From: CAYXVF01 sp964468125
GTDB taxonomy: Bacteria > Myxococcota > XYA12-FULL-58-9 > CAYXVF01
Direction of reading: 5' to 3'
Assembly (NCBI GenBank): GCA_964468125.1
Contig: CAYXVF010000012.1
Location: 19,221-83,220, forward strand
DNA length: 64,000 bases
Within the stretch, counting starts at the first letter, position 1. Every line of letters starts with the position of its first letter. A program made the position numbers and the translations under genes. Shown one piece after another: positions 47,381-56,053 of the stretch. The notes under the pieces are model-generated. The model was given only the letters and a program-made list of their open reading frames with translations, made no database searches and was not told the origin of the DNA.

Positions 47381-48333
47381 TGAGTCCCCTCCGGCGCCCA
47401 CGGCCCATCGCGCCCATCCACCGGTCCGGTGGGAGGCCCTGCGACCGGTGACTCCTCCGGTGCGTCTGCGCCGATGGGTGGTGAAGGCTCGAAGCTCACG
47501 TCACCACTCCAGTCACCGGTGATCACGAGCATCTCCTCCAAGCGCCCAAAGTCCACGCCCGGCTCGACGGTGGCGTTTTGGTAGAGGCCAAAGGAGCGAC
47601 GCTCGAGGCTGACGACGCGACCGACGGTCAACCCCTTGGGGAAGACTCCACCCACGCCGCTCGTGATCAGCGTATCGCCCGGCTCTACATCGGCGGTTCT
47701 CGCCATCTGCTCCACCCGCAGCGTGCCATCTCCACCGCTGCCTCGCACCCGTGCCCGGGCCCGCGTGCGTTGAACGATCACGTCGGTCGAGAAGCTCGCG
47801 TCCACGAGGAGCATGACGTCCGCATAGCCCGCGGCGACGGCAACGACCCGACCGACCGCACCATCATGAGTCATCACCGGCGCACCCAGAGCTACTCCAT
47901 CGTTCGTGCCTCGATCGATGCGAATCGACCGAAACAGCGGACTCGGCGCCTCGGCGATCACCCGAGCGAGCGCGGTCGCGACTCGAGGCGAGGATTCCCG
48001 AACGCCCAGAAGGAGTCGCAGACGCTCATTCTCCAGTCGCTGTTCTTCGCGGGCCGCGAGCATGGCTCGTAGCTCAGAGTTTTCGGCTTCGAGCTCCGTG
48101 TTGCGTGCCTGAACGCCCACCAGATAGACGTACCCGGTCCATGCATCGGTGACGCCATTGAGCGTCACTTCCACTACCCACTGGATCGGCGCGGACACCG
48201 TGAGGACGAGCCGGTCGAAGAAGTTGTGCTCGTGCGGGTCCTTGGCGTTCGAAACAAAGAAGATGAGAGGAAGTGCGAGCAGCAGGCCAACCAGCACGAG
48301 CTCCCGATACCTTCCGAAGAGCTTTGAGCTCAC
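47377..48333 (-). CDS. mreC: Rod shape-determining protein MreC, 318 aa
   Basis: A bitopic inner-membrane protein linking MreB filaments to the periplasmic wall synthases. One N-terminal helix (LVLVGLLLALPLIFFVS) is followed by a coiled coil (ARNTELEAENSELRAMLAAREEQRLENERLRLLL) and two beta-barrel halves (RSIRIDRGTNDGVALGAPVM and DVEPGDTLITSGVGGVFPKGLTVGRV). The last 50 residues are a Pro-rich disordered tail. The start is GTG at 48333 with GGAGGA upstream, 34 bp after mreB. Confidence 0.93.
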   Translation of the reverse strand: MSSKLFGRYRELVLVGLLLALPLIFFVSNAKDPHEHNFFDRLVLTVSAPIQWVVEVTLNGVTDAWTGYVYLVGVQARNTELEAENSELRAMLAAREEQRLENERLRLLLGVRESSPRVATALARVIAEAPSPLFRSIRIDRGTNDGVALGAPVMTHDGAVGRVVAVAAGYADVMLLVDASFSTDVIVQRTRARARVRGSGGDGTLRVEQMARTADVEPGDTLITSGVGGVFPKGLTVGRVVSLERRSFGLYQNATVEPGVDFGRLEEMLVITGDWSGDVSFEPSPPIGADAPEESPVAGPPTGPVDGRDGPWAPEGTQ

Positions 48334-48367
48334 GGTTTGATCCGTCCTCCAGGGTGACCGTTCAGAC

Positions 48368-49402
48368 TCAGCTCACCGTCACCAGCTTCAAGAGCTCGAG
48401 CTCATCCAGAACCTTGCCGGTCCCGAGCACCACGCAGGAGAGCGGATCCTCCGCGATCATCACCGGCAGGCGAGTCTCTTCACGCAGGATCACGTCGAGG
48501 TTCTGCAGCAATGCACCACCGCCCGCGAGCACGATTCCCTTGTCGACGATGTCCGCGGCCAGCTCGGGGGGCGTACGTTCTAACGCGACCCGAACCGCTT
48601 CGATGATCGAGCCGACGGGCTCGGCGAGCGCTTCGCGCACTTCGTCCGAGTTGATCTCGACCGTTCGTGGCACACCGGCGATCATGTCGCGGCCTTTGAT
48701 CTGCATCGAGCGAGGCTCATCGAAGGGATAGGCGTTGCCGATCTCTTGCTTGGTCTGCTCGGCGCTGCGTTCGCCAACGAGCAAATTGTAGCGGCGCTTG
48801 ATGTGCTGAATGATCGCCTCATCCATTTTGTCCCCGCCGACACGAATGCTGCGCGAGTAGACGATACCGGCGAGGGAAATCACCGCGACTTCCGTGGTCC
48901 CACCACCGATGTCGACGATCATGTTGCCGCTCGGGTCCGCGACGGGCAGGTCTGCCCCGATGGCCGCCGCCATCGGTTCCTCGATCAAATACACCTCGCG
49001 CGCACCCGCACTCTCCGCGCTCTCGCGCACCGCACGCTTCTCCACTTCGGTGATGCCATTTGGCACGCAGATCACGATCCGGGGCTTCACCATGTTCTTG
49101 CGGTTGTGAGCCTTCTTGATGAAGTAGCTCAGCATCGCTTCGGTCACCTCGAAGTCCGCGATCACCCCGTCCTTGATTGGCCGAATCGCAGTGACCTGCC
49201 CCGGCGTACGACCGAGCATGTCTTTCGCTTCGCGTCCGACCGCGAGGATCTTCTTGCCGCCGCGTGCGTCCGATTGGACCGCAACCACCGACGGTTCGTT
49301 GATCACGATCCCTTTGCCCTTGACGAAGATCAGCGTGTTCGACGTCCCGAGGTCGATGGCGAGATCATTCGAAAAGAGCCCTGAGAACCAATCGAAAATC
49401 AT
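48368..49402 (-). CDS. mreB: Actin-like rod shape-determining protein MreB, 344 aa
   Basis: The bacterial actin that directs lateral wall growth. The phosphate-1 loop IDLGTSNTLIFVKGKGIVINEPSVVA, the RPIKDGVIADFEVTEAML segment, the phosphate-2 loop VDIGGGTTEVAVISL and the adenosine motif GIVLAGGGALL are all intact. The ATG at 49402 starts MIFDWFSGLFSNDLAIDLGT, an amphipathic membrane-binding N-terminus; the 14 codons of open frame further up are not needed. It heads the mreB-mreC-mreD-mrdA-rodA operon. Confidence 0.96.
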   Translation of the reverse strand: MIFDWFSGLFSNDLAIDLGTSNTLIFVKGKGIVINEPSVVAVQSDARGGKKILAVGREAKDMLGRTPGQVTAIRPIKDGVIADFEVTEAMLSYFIKKAHNRKNMVKPRIVICVPNGITEVEKRAVRESAESAGAREVYLIEEPMAAAIGADLPVADPSGNMIVDIGGGTTEVAVISLAGIVYSRSIRVGGDKMDEAIIQHIKRRYNLLVGERSAEQTKQEIGNAYPFDEPRSMQIKGRDMIAGVPRTVEINSDEVREALAEPVGSIIEAVRVALERTPPELAADIVDKGIVLAGGGALLQNLDVILREETRLPVMIAEDPLSCVVLGTGKVLDELELLKLVTVS

Positions 49403-49439
49403 GACGCTCCCATGCGTGTACAGTCGACTCTGAGCGGCC

Positions 49440-49463
49440 CACACATGCAGTTGTAAATGTGTG
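49440..49463. promoter_or_regulatory. Inverted repeat between mreB and lptE
   Basis: CACACAT (49440-49446) and ATGTGTG (49457-49463) form a perfect 7-bp dyad with a 10-bp spacer in the divergent intergenic region. The 17-bp centre-to-centre spacing would put both halves on about the same DNA face neighbourhood expected for a dimeric regulator; no regulator is identified. Confidence 0.3.
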
Positions 49464-49588
49464 CGAAACGCGCCCTAGCCCCTTCACCATGGCTGATTTC
49501 CTCAGTGAAGGAAAGGTGTTAGGTCCACATCTCAGGAACTGATGTAATCTCCGAATGGTTCCCTTCAGAGAGGACGACGCGGAGCAAA

Positions 49589-50113
49589 ATGCGGTCTTTG
49601 CTCACATGGCTTTACCTGATCGGATGTTTAGGGTGCGGATACACTCCGCTGCGCAGTGGTGAAGCCTTTGGCGCCCATCGCATCTTGGTGATGGCACCGC
49701 GCGAGGCAGAGCCCACGGGAATTGCGGGCCCCTACGTCGATGAGCTGCGCCGGCGCTTGGTCGCCGAAGGGTTCACGCTCGCGCGAAACGGCGCGAGCGC
49801 GGACGCCGAGCTACGCTCCGAGGTGCTCGCGAGCTCCACCTCGCCACTGTCGACCGTCCCTGGCGCGCGCTTGAGCGCTTTCACTGTGCGCGTGAGCCTC
49901 GAGACGGAGATGCGCGCCCCGGACGGCTCCGTACTGTGGAGCACCCGTGTCAGCGAGAGCGAGGATTTCTTCCCCGACGACCAGGATGAGTCGGGGCTCA
50001 CCTCCGAGGAAATCCTCGCGACGGACAGCAACGAGCGACGCCGCGCCCTCACTCGACTGACCGAGCGCCTGGCCGAGCGCGTGGTGCGGAGGATCCAGAG
50101 AGCCAGTCTATGA
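49589..50113 (+). CDS. lptE: LPS-assembly lipoprotein LptE-like, 174 aa
   Basis: The lipoprotein signal is short (LLTWLYLIGCLGCGYTPL, with lipid-bearing Cys in the LGCGY context typical of LptE). The mature part has the LptE-type two-helix/beta sandwich: GPYVDELRRRLVAEGF, a strand set with FTVRVSLETEMRAPDGSVLWSTRVSE, and a C-terminal helix RRALTRLTERLAERVVRRI. LptE plugs the LptD barrel that inserts LPS in the outer membrane. Its position directly before holA matches the usual bacterial order. The stop overlaps holA by 4 bp. Confidence 0.82.
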   Translation: MRSLLTWLYLIGCLGCGYTPLRSGEAFGAHRILVMAPREAEPTGIAGPYVDELRRRLVAEGFTLARNGASADAELRSEVLASSTSPLSTVPGARLSAFTVRVSLETEMRAPDGSVLWSTRVSESEDFFPDDQDESGLTSEEILATDSNERRRALTRLTERLAERVVRRIQRASL

Positions 50114-51090
50114 GTCTTCGAGAGCTCGAACGGGGCGAGCTGCGCCCGGTCTACGCGGTCGTTGGAACCTCGACCATACTCACGAGCGAGGCCGTGCGCA
50201 CTATTCGCGCCCGAGTCCTGACGCAGGCCCCCGACTTCAATCGCGACGAGCTGCGCGCCGATGACGTGCCCGTGGAACGCATCCTCGAAGCCGCGCGAAC
50301 GCTGCCCATGATGGCGCAACGACGCTTTGTTCACGTCAGTGACATTCACAAGCTCAAGTCCGAGGGACAGGAACGACTCGCTGAATACGTCAAGAGCCCC
50401 GTCGAGAGTACGGTGCTCGTACTCAGTGGCGAAAAGGTCGACGGTCGTCGCAAGCTCGGTCAGGCGCTCAAGAAGAAGAAGGCGATCTTCAGCTTTGATC
50501 CACCGAAGCAATGGGAGCTAACCGACTGGATCGAAGAGCGAGCGGAATCGAAGGGCATAGAGCTCGACCGTGACGCCGCTGGATTGCTGGGAGAATTCGT
50601 CGGTGCAGAAGTCGGTCCCATCGACCGCGCCCTCGAGAAGCTTTCGCTCTACGCAGGCGAACCCCGTCGCCTCACGGCCGACGACGTTCAGGAAGTGGTA
50701 GCCCCTACCCGCGTCCACTCGATCTTCGACCTCACAGACGCAGTCGGCGGAAGAGACCTGGGACGCGCCACCCTGTTGCTCCGCAACGCCTTGGAAGGAG
50801 GCGAGAGCGGCTTGATGGTGCTCGCCATGATCTCGCGACAGATGCGACAGCTCATGCAGTACAAGCTCCTCTCTGCCCGGCGTCTGCCCAACGCGGAGCT
50901 CGCCCGTGCCTTGGGGGTCAAGCCATTCCTGATGAGTCGGATCGCCGAGCAGGCAAAGAAGTACGAGCTCCCGGAGCTGGCGCGCGCCCTCGATCATGCG
51001 CACCAAGCCGACATCGCCATGAAGAGCTCACGCCTCTCTCACGGAGTCATTCTCGACCAATTGCTCCTTCAGATAGTGGGCGGCGCATGA
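50110..51090 (+). CDS. holA: DNA polymerase III delta subunit, 326 aa
   Basis: The clamp-loader arm that opens the beta sliding clamp. It follows the HolA plan: RPVYAVVGTSTILTSEAVRTIR at the N-terminus, LRADDVPVERILEAARTLPMMAQRRFVHVSD, the segment VESTVLVLSGEKVDGRRKLGQALKKKKAIFSF, and the helical C-domain (RVHSIFDLTDAVGGRDLGRATLLLRNAL, MVLAMISRQMRQLMQYKLL). ATGA overlaps join it to lptE upstream and to a lipoprotein gene downstream. Confidence 0.93.
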   Translation: MSLRELERGELRPVYAVVGTSTILTSEAVRTIRARVLTQAPDFNRDELRADDVPVERILEAARTLPMMAQRRFVHVSDIHKLKSEGQERLAEYVKSPVESTVLVLSGEKVDGRRKLGQALKKKKAIFSFDPPKQWELTDWIEERAESKGIELDRDAAGLLGEFVGAEVGPIDRALEKLSLYAGEPRRLTADDVQEVVAPTRVHSIFDLTDAVGGRDLGRATLLLRNALEGGESGLMVLAMISRQMRQLMQYKLLSARRLPNAELARALGVKPFLMSRIAEQAKKYELPELARALDHAHQADIAMKSSRLSHGVILDQLLLQIVGGA

Positions 51091-52283
51091 GAGGTTGGGG
51101 TCTCCTCGTGCTCGCCCTGCTGAGCGCCTGCGAAAAGGAGCTCGAGCTGCCCCAGGCGATCGGCGGCCGGGGCACGATCACCGTAATCGATACGGGCGGG
51201 GCGACGGGTCGGACCGGCTGGTGGCCTTCCGTCGCCTTTTCGAGCGATGACGAGCCCCACCTCTCCTATTGCGATGCCCACCGCGGCAATCTGATGTATG
51301 CGGCCAGAAAAGACGGTCAGTGGCAGACCGAGGTCGTCGAGCACCGCGGCGCGGTCGGAAAGTACACCGCCTTGGCGGTAGACTCCAAGGGGGAGCCAGC
51401 CATCGCGTTCTACGACCAAGGGCACAAGTATTTGCGCTACGCCTGGCGCGAAGATGGTGAATGGAAGACGGAGCGCATCGCCTGGGGCCTCGAGATCGGA
51501 ATGGGCAGTGAGCTCGTCTTCGACGAGAGGGACATCGCGCACCTGTTCTACTACGTGCCGAGCGGTCGCCTGATTCACAACCAGCGCACGGGTCCCGGGA
51601 GCTGGCAGGCGCAGACCGTCGATGACGCGGTCGGCGGCTTCTCCGCGAAGATCAGCGTGATCCCCCGGAAGGACGGATTCTGGGTGACCTACGTCAACTG
51701 GGGCTTCAAGGACACGGCGCTGATGCTCGCCCGACCGAAGCCCGAAGGCGGCTACGCCGTGGAGACCATCGCGGAAAAGCGGGGACCAGGGTGGCGCAGC
51801 GTCCTCTACTTCGAGGACGAGAGTCCGCGGGTCGTTTACAGTCAGAGTCTGAAAGAACGCATCAAGTTGGCACAGCACAAACAGAATGGGTGGGAGCCCG
51901 TCACGCTGCTCCGCAGGGCCGCCAACTTCGCCGGCACGCAGGCTCCAAACGGTGATCTGATCCTCGCTTACGAGGACATCTTCTGGGGGCATGCGGGCAA
52001 CGGTACGGTGAAGTACCTGCGCCTGAGTGGAGGAAGCTGGAAACGCGTGGTCGTCGACGACGAAGGCCCCGCAGGCGAGTACATCGACGTGGCCACGGAC
52101 TCGAAGGGGAAACCATTGATCGCCTACTACTCGGAGGCCATTCGCGGCCTCAAGGTGTACGACGAAACCGACGGAGCCACGAAAGCTCGAGCGGCCCCGA
52201 AACCGAGCGACACAGATGAGCCCAAGGCGAAAGACGAGCCCGGGGCAACGGACGAAAACGAGGCTCCGACGCTCGAGCGCTAG
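51087..52283 (+). CDS. Lipoprotein with a beta-propeller-like repeat domain, 398 aa
   Basis: The signal is a lipoprotein type (LLVLALLSAC, Cys15). The mature domain consists of repeated blade-like units of the form LAVDSKGEPAIAFYDQGHKYLRYAWREDGEWKTE, recurring several times (PSVAFSSDDEPHLSYCDAHRGNLMYAARKDGQWQTE; VATDSKGKPLIAYYSEAIRGLKVYDE). This suggests a beta-propeller. The last 45 residues are a disordered acidic tail (DTDEPKAKDEPGATDENE). Function is unknown. It is translationally coupled to holA by ATGA, which may reflect packing more than function. Confidence 0.78.
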   Translation: MRGWGLLVLALLSACEKELELPQAIGGRGTITVIDTGGATGRTGWWPSVAFSSDDEPHLSYCDAHRGNLMYAARKDGQWQTEVVEHRGAVGKYTALAVDSKGEPAIAFYDQGHKYLRYAWREDGEWKTERIAWGLEIGMGSELVFDERDIAHLFYYVPSGRLIHNQRTGPGSWQAQTVDDAVGGFSAKISVIPRKDGFWVTYVNWGFKDTALMLARPKPEGGYAVETIAEKRGPGWRSVLYFEDESPRVVYSQSLKERIKLAQHKQNGWEPVTLLRRAANFAGTQAPNGDLILAYEDIFWGHAGNGTVKYLRLSGGSWKRVVVDDEGPAGEYIDVATDSKGKPLIAYYSEAIRGLKVYDETDGATKARAAPKPSDTDEPKAKDEPGATDENEAPTLER

Positions 52284-52292
52284 CGCACGGAA

Positions 52293-53192
52293 TCAGGCCG
52301 AGAAGCCCAGGACGATGAGTCCCACCGTGAAGCTCAGGTTCGCCGTGAGGATCAGGAATACACGCAGCAGCATGGAGCGCTCGCCCGGAACCGCCGTGGG
52401 GGTCACCGTCTGCGCCACGACGCAAAGAATTGGAGCGGCGAGAACCGCCCAGGTCTCGAGCGCATTCGGATCCGTGAGACCCACGCCGGCGTAGAGCGCG
52501 AGCCCGAGGACCTGGAGAACGATGGCGAAGAGCTGCGCGTTGCCCAGGCCAAGGCGGACGGCAAGCGTCAGTTTCTTGCTCTCTGCATCACTCGGAGCGT
52601 CCGGAAGGGCAGTGGCGATCGCGCCAGCGAGCTGCAGCGGGAGGGTCGACAGAAGAAGTGGCATCGGAAACCCTGCAAGGGACCCGACCTGCGCATAGTA
52701 GCCGAGAAACGGTAAGACGACGCCGATCCCGACCATCTGTAGGATCTCTCCGCCACCGCGATAGCTCATGCGAAAAGGCGGGTAGCTGTAGGCCCACAGC
52801 AGCGCAAGAGCGCAGAAAGCAAAGACCGGTGCGAGCGGCCGTGCGTACACGAGCGAGAGCACCGCCGAAGTCAGGATCAGGAGAGCAGCGGAGACCATCG
52901 CGGCGATGCCGAGCGCCCGCAGGGTGAGCTTGCCTTCGGGAACGACGCGACTTCCCCCGGAGAAAGGAGTTGCCGTCCGATTGCGAATGTCGGTCTCTAC
53001 GTCTGCGACGTCGTTGGCGAACACGATGTAGAGCTGGTCGAAGAGCCCGAAAACCACGAGCCAGCCGAAGACCTCCCAAGAGAAGATGGTGGTGTGCGCA
53101 TAGGCGAGGGCCTGACCGAGAATGAGCGACGGTGCGATGTTGCTCTGCGACGGCAGTCGGGCCGCCTTGATCCAAGCGATGAGAGTGCTCAT
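52293..53192 (-). CDS. UbiA-family prenyltransferase (MenA-like), paralogue 1, 299 aa
   Basis: A polytopic membrane prenyltransferase. The first Asp-rich motif is NDVADVETD, the second is DAPSDAESK, and SYRGGGEILQMVGIGVVLPFLGYYAQVG resembles the YRGxGE region of MenA. It probably transfers a polyprenyl chain to an aromatic acceptor in quinone synthesis. An in-frame TTG lies two codons upstream of the chosen ATG. A second UbiA gene lies 0.7 kb upstream and shares the same motifs, suggesting two related steps or substrates. Confidence 0.85.
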   Translation of the reverse strand: MSTLIAWIKAARLPSQSNIAPSLILGQALAYAHTTIFSWEVFGWLVVFGLFDQLYIVFANDVADVETDIRNRTATPFSGGSRVVPEGKLTLRALGIAAMVSAALLILTSAVLSLVYARPLAPVFAFCALALLWAYSYPPFRMSYRGGGEILQMVGIGVVLPFLGYYAQVGSLAGFPMPLLLSTLPLQLAGAIATALPDAPSDAESKKLTLAVRLGLGNAQLFAIVLQVLGLALYAGVGLTDPNALETWAVLAAPILCVVAQTVTPTAVPGERSMLLRVFLILTANLSFTVGLIVLGFSA

Positions 53193-53209
53193 GGGCAAAG
53201 CTGAGCTCG

Positions 53210-53914
53210 TCAGCGCTCCAGGCCCAAACCTTTGGCGACGCGATCGCGTTCTTCGGAGAAGCGCGCGCCCCAGCGGTCCCGGCCGTCGAACGTCCAGGTC
53301 AGAACCGGCACGTGGCCCGATGCCGCGAGCGCTTCATGGAGGCGACGCTCGTCTTCGGGTTCGCGCGAAAACGCAAAGGGGTTGCGTGGCGCATCACCAC
53401 GAAGCTTGCCGTACTTCTCATCGTCCCGCGCGATGAGCTCCATCAGCTCCCTCTGCCGCTGCTCGAGATAGATCAGAAACGCATCGTCAAAGGGACCGAT
53501 GTACTCACGCTCCTCGGGTGCCCGCGCCACCCACTTGGCCCAGTCGAACCCGTAGGTGAAGTCATGCACGTATCGAAAGCGAATCTCCGAGTGCATTCCA
53601 AAACCCGCCATCAATCGCTCCAGGCGTTCCCCGCTCGAGCGGATCGCGTCGGTGCTCACTCGGGTCGCAAGCGATGAAACCAGCCGGTCCAGGTCCCAAA
53701 ACACATTGTCCGGGTAGTGGTAGGCGATCGCCTGAACCAGTCGTTCGCTGACCTCGCGAAGCGCGTACTCCCGCGCGCGATCGAGCTCGAGGGCGCAGAA
53801 GAGCTCAGCGAAAGGCGTCGGCCGTTCCCGTCCTGGGCACAGCGACAGACGCACGCCGACGTGCCGGTCTAACCACGCGTCGAGATCCACCGGAGACTCG
53901 GAGAGTGAGGTCAC
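53210..53914 (-). CDS. Hypothetical protein between two UbiA genes, 234 aa
   Basis: Not recognised. It is soluble with no signal peptide and mostly helical, with notable segments CALELDRAREYALREVSERLVQAIAYHYPDNVFWDLDRLVSSLA, RFRYVHDFTYGFDWAKWV and PFDDAFLIYLEQRQRELMELI. The start is GTG at 53914, overlapping the upstream UbiA stop as GTGA, with the next UbiA gene 17 bp downstream. The context suggests a partner in prenyl-quinone or lipid synthesis, but no catalytic motif is visible. Confidence 0.65.
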   Translation of the reverse strand: MTSLSESPVDLDAWLDRHVGVRLSLCPGRERPTPFAELFCALELDRAREYALREVSERLVQAIAYHYPDNVFWDLDRLVSSLATRVSTDAIRSSGERLERLMAGFGMHSEIRFRYVHDFTYGFDWAKWVARAPEEREYIGPFDDAFLIYLEQRQRELMELIARDDEKYGKLRGDAPRNPFAFSREPEDERRLHEALAASGHVPVLTWTFDGRDRWGARFSEERDRVAKGLGLER

Positions 53915-54852
53915 GGCACCTCCGCCAGGAGAACGAGAACGACGGCAACCGCGGTTCCAGCGAACCATATTGCGCGGTGCAACTCCTGCTTATAGAGCCC
54001 TTGAGCGCGGAATGCATCCGTTACCGCCGCGTGCGTCTTTGCCCAGAGACGCGGCAGGAACGCCGCCGCGACTCCAGCCCCTAAAAAGCGCACCCAGCTC
54101 GGCACCTCCGGGATCGGGATCAGGACCCAGCCGAGAACGCCGAGAACCACGAGCACCTCGACGGTCCGGCGTGCGACCCGGTTGCCAAAGACGCTCGCGA
54201 CGGTGGTCTTTCCCCCCTCAATATCGCTTCGTTCGTCCGCGAGGCCGCTCGCGATCGCCGAGCCGAGGGACAGGACGACGAAGGGACCGAGCAGGCCATA
54301 GATCTCACTCCAGACCTGACCGCTCTGGGCGTAGGCGTTGAGCCAGGGCAAGACAAAGCCGACACCGAGTCCCTCGAGCAGCTCTCCGCCGCCGCGATAA
54401 TTCAGACGCAGCGGTGGCAAGGTGTACGCCCAAAATACCGCCAGCGCCGTCGCCGAAGCGCTGAGCAGCCAGGGACGTTCGAGCAGCGCGCCAAAGGCAA
54501 AGGCGACGACCAGGGCGACCGCGCCGGCAACGAGCCCCGCCAGCAAGAGCGCATTAGCTCCGAGAATTCCGTCGGGAATGGTTTTTGGTGAGCAGCCTTC
54601 GGGGAACATGCGACGTTTGATCGTGTCCACCTGCGCATCGGCCCAGTCATTCAGGAAGACGATATAGAGCAGGTCCGCAACCACAAACAACACGCCGAAG
54701 ATCAGCGCCGCACCGTCAACGCCTCCCGCTAAGTAGGCGCCGAGCGCCTGGCCGAGAGCCATGGGAACGATGAGCTTCGGCCAGCTCTTGGGCTTCGCCG
54801 CATAGCTCCACTTCTCAAACGGTGAGCCCGCGGTAGGGGCGCTGCTCGGCAC
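53911..54852 (-). CDS. UbiA-family prenyltransferase (MenA-like), paralogue 2, 313 aa
   Basis: Eight or nine membrane helices with NDWADAQVD and DERSDIEGG as the two Asp-rich motifs, and NYRGGGELLEGLGVGFVLPWLNAYAQSG matching paralogue 1. The start is GTG at 54852, with GGAGGA upstream in the end of the sugar dehydrogenase gene; the stop of that gene is 5 bp away. Compared with paralogue 1 the overall order is the same, but identity looks moderate, so this is an old duplication. Confidence 0.83.
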   Translation of the reverse strand: MPSSAPTAGSPFEKWSYAAKPKSWPKLIVPMALGQALGAYLAGGVDGAALIFGVLFVVADLLYIVFLNDWADAQVDTIKRRMFPEGCSPKTIPDGILGANALLLAGLVAGAVALVVAFAFGALLERPWLLSASATALAVFWAYTLPPLRLNYRGGGELLEGLGVGFVLPWLNAYAQSGQVWSEIYGLLGPFVVLSLGSAIASGLADERSDIEGGKTTVASVFGNRVARRTVEVLVVLGVLGWVLIPIPEVPSWVRFLGAGVAAAFLPRLWAKTHAAVTDAFRAQGLYKQELHRAIWFAGTAVAVVLVLLAEVP

Positions 54853-54857
54853 CTTCT

Positions 54858-55982
54858 CTATTCCTCCTGCGGCGTGAGCTCGAGGAGGCGACCGCCGGGG
54901 CCATCTTCGAGGACCCAAATCGCGCCGTCCGGCCCTTCTTCCACTTCACGAATGCGCGCTCCCATGTCGAATCGCTGGACCTCATGCGCCTGCTCGCCGT
55001 CGATGACGATGCGAACGAGCGACTGGGACGAGAGCCCACCGGAGAGCAGATTGCCCCGCCACCCGCTGAAGCGCTCTCCGCGATAAACCATCAGTCCGGC
55101 GGGTGAGATGACCGGCGTCCACCATTCCTTAGGCGCTTCCAAGTCGGGTCGCGTGTCGTGGTTTGGAATCTCTGCCCCGCTGTAGTGATTGCCATTCGAG
55201 ACCAGGGGATAGCCGTAGTTCACACCTTTTCTTACGAGGTTCAGCTCGTCACCCCCCCGAGGACCCATCTCCGTGTTCCAGAGCCGCCCTTCAGTGTCAA
55301 AGACCAGTCCCAGGGCATTGCGATGACCATAGGACCAAATCTGCGCGGTGACACCCCCACGGTCGACAAAAGGATTGTCGGCGGGGTTCGATCCATCGTC
55401 ATTCAAGCGAACGATCGTGCCCAAGTTATTTTCGAGATCCTGGGCCGGATCGAATTTCTGTCGCTCCCCTGAGCTGATGAAGAGGTGGCCGTCGGGGCCG
55501 AAAGCGATCCGATGGCTGTAGTGTCCCGAGCCGCTGACTTTCGGGACCTGCTCCCAAATCCGCTCGACGTCTTCGAGCGCACCGCCATCGGCGTCGAGCG
55601 CGAGTCGTGCGCGAATGACCACCGCTCCGTGGATCCCGCCACTGCCTTCGACGTAGCTCAGGTACACCCAGCCGTTGGTCGCGTATTCGGGATGGAGCAC
55701 CACGTCGCCGAGGCCTCCCTGCCCCGCGTAGGCCACCGAGGGCACCCCGTCCAAGGGCCCGAGTTTCTCGCCGGTGCGGGTGGCCAGATACAGCTCGCCG
55801 GTCTTCTGCGTCACGAGCAAGCGACCGTCGGGGAGGAAGGTCATCGCCCAAGGCTCGTGAAATGACGTCACCGCGCGAATGTCGAAGGCGCGGGTCGCGG
55901 CAACAGGTGCGGCTCGAGGGCGCTCCTCGGCGCTCGTGCACGCGGCAACCGACAGGACTCCGATGAAAGCAGCGCTTCTCAT
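54858..55982 (-). CDS. PQQ-dependent aldose sugar dehydrogenase-like lipoprotein, 374 aa
   Basis: A secreted lipoprotein (MRSAAFIGVLSVAAC) with the GSDH/soluble glucose dehydrogenase propeller pattern: FHEPWAMTFLPDGRLLVTQKTGELYL, AYAGQGGLGDVVLHPEY, SGHYSHRIAFGPDGHLFISSGER, WSYGHRNALGLVFDTEGRLWNTEMGPRGGDELNLVRKGVNYGYPLVS and ARIREVEEGPDGAIWVLEDG. It would oxidise sugars in the periplasm or outside the cell using PQQ and calcium. The ATG at 55982 is chosen because it gives a clean lipobox. It is the first gene of a four-gene run with the two UbiA genes. Confidence 0.87.
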   Translation of the reverse strand: MRSAAFIGVLSVAACTSAEERPRAAPVAATRAFDIRAVTSFHEPWAMTFLPDGRLLVTQKTGELYLATRTGEKLGPLDGVPSVAYAGQGGLGDVVLHPEYATNGWVYLSYVEGSGGIHGAVVIRARLALDADGGALEDVERIWEQVPKVSGSGHYSHRIAFGPDGHLFISSGERQKFDPAQDLENNLGTIVRLNDDGSNPADNPFVDRGGVTAQIWSYGHRNALGLVFDTEGRLWNTEMGPRGGDELNLVRKGVNYGYPLVSNGNHYSGAEIPNHDTRPDLEAPKEWWTPVISPAGLMVYRGERFSGWRGNLLSGGLSSQSLVRIVIDGEQAHEVQRFDMGARIREVEEGPDGAIWVLEDGPGGRLLELTPQEE

Positions 55983-56053
55983 TTGAACAGCCTCCCCCCG
56001 GAACATAAGGATTCCGGTGAGGGCCGGAAGGGCTGCTGAGTGCTCAAATGAGC

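Noticed and set aside
46872..47417. Longer PBP2 start giving a 925-residue protein
   Set aside because: The extra 182 residues overlap mreD in another frame and show no membrane or PBP features; the ATG at 46871 overlaps the mreD stop neatly.
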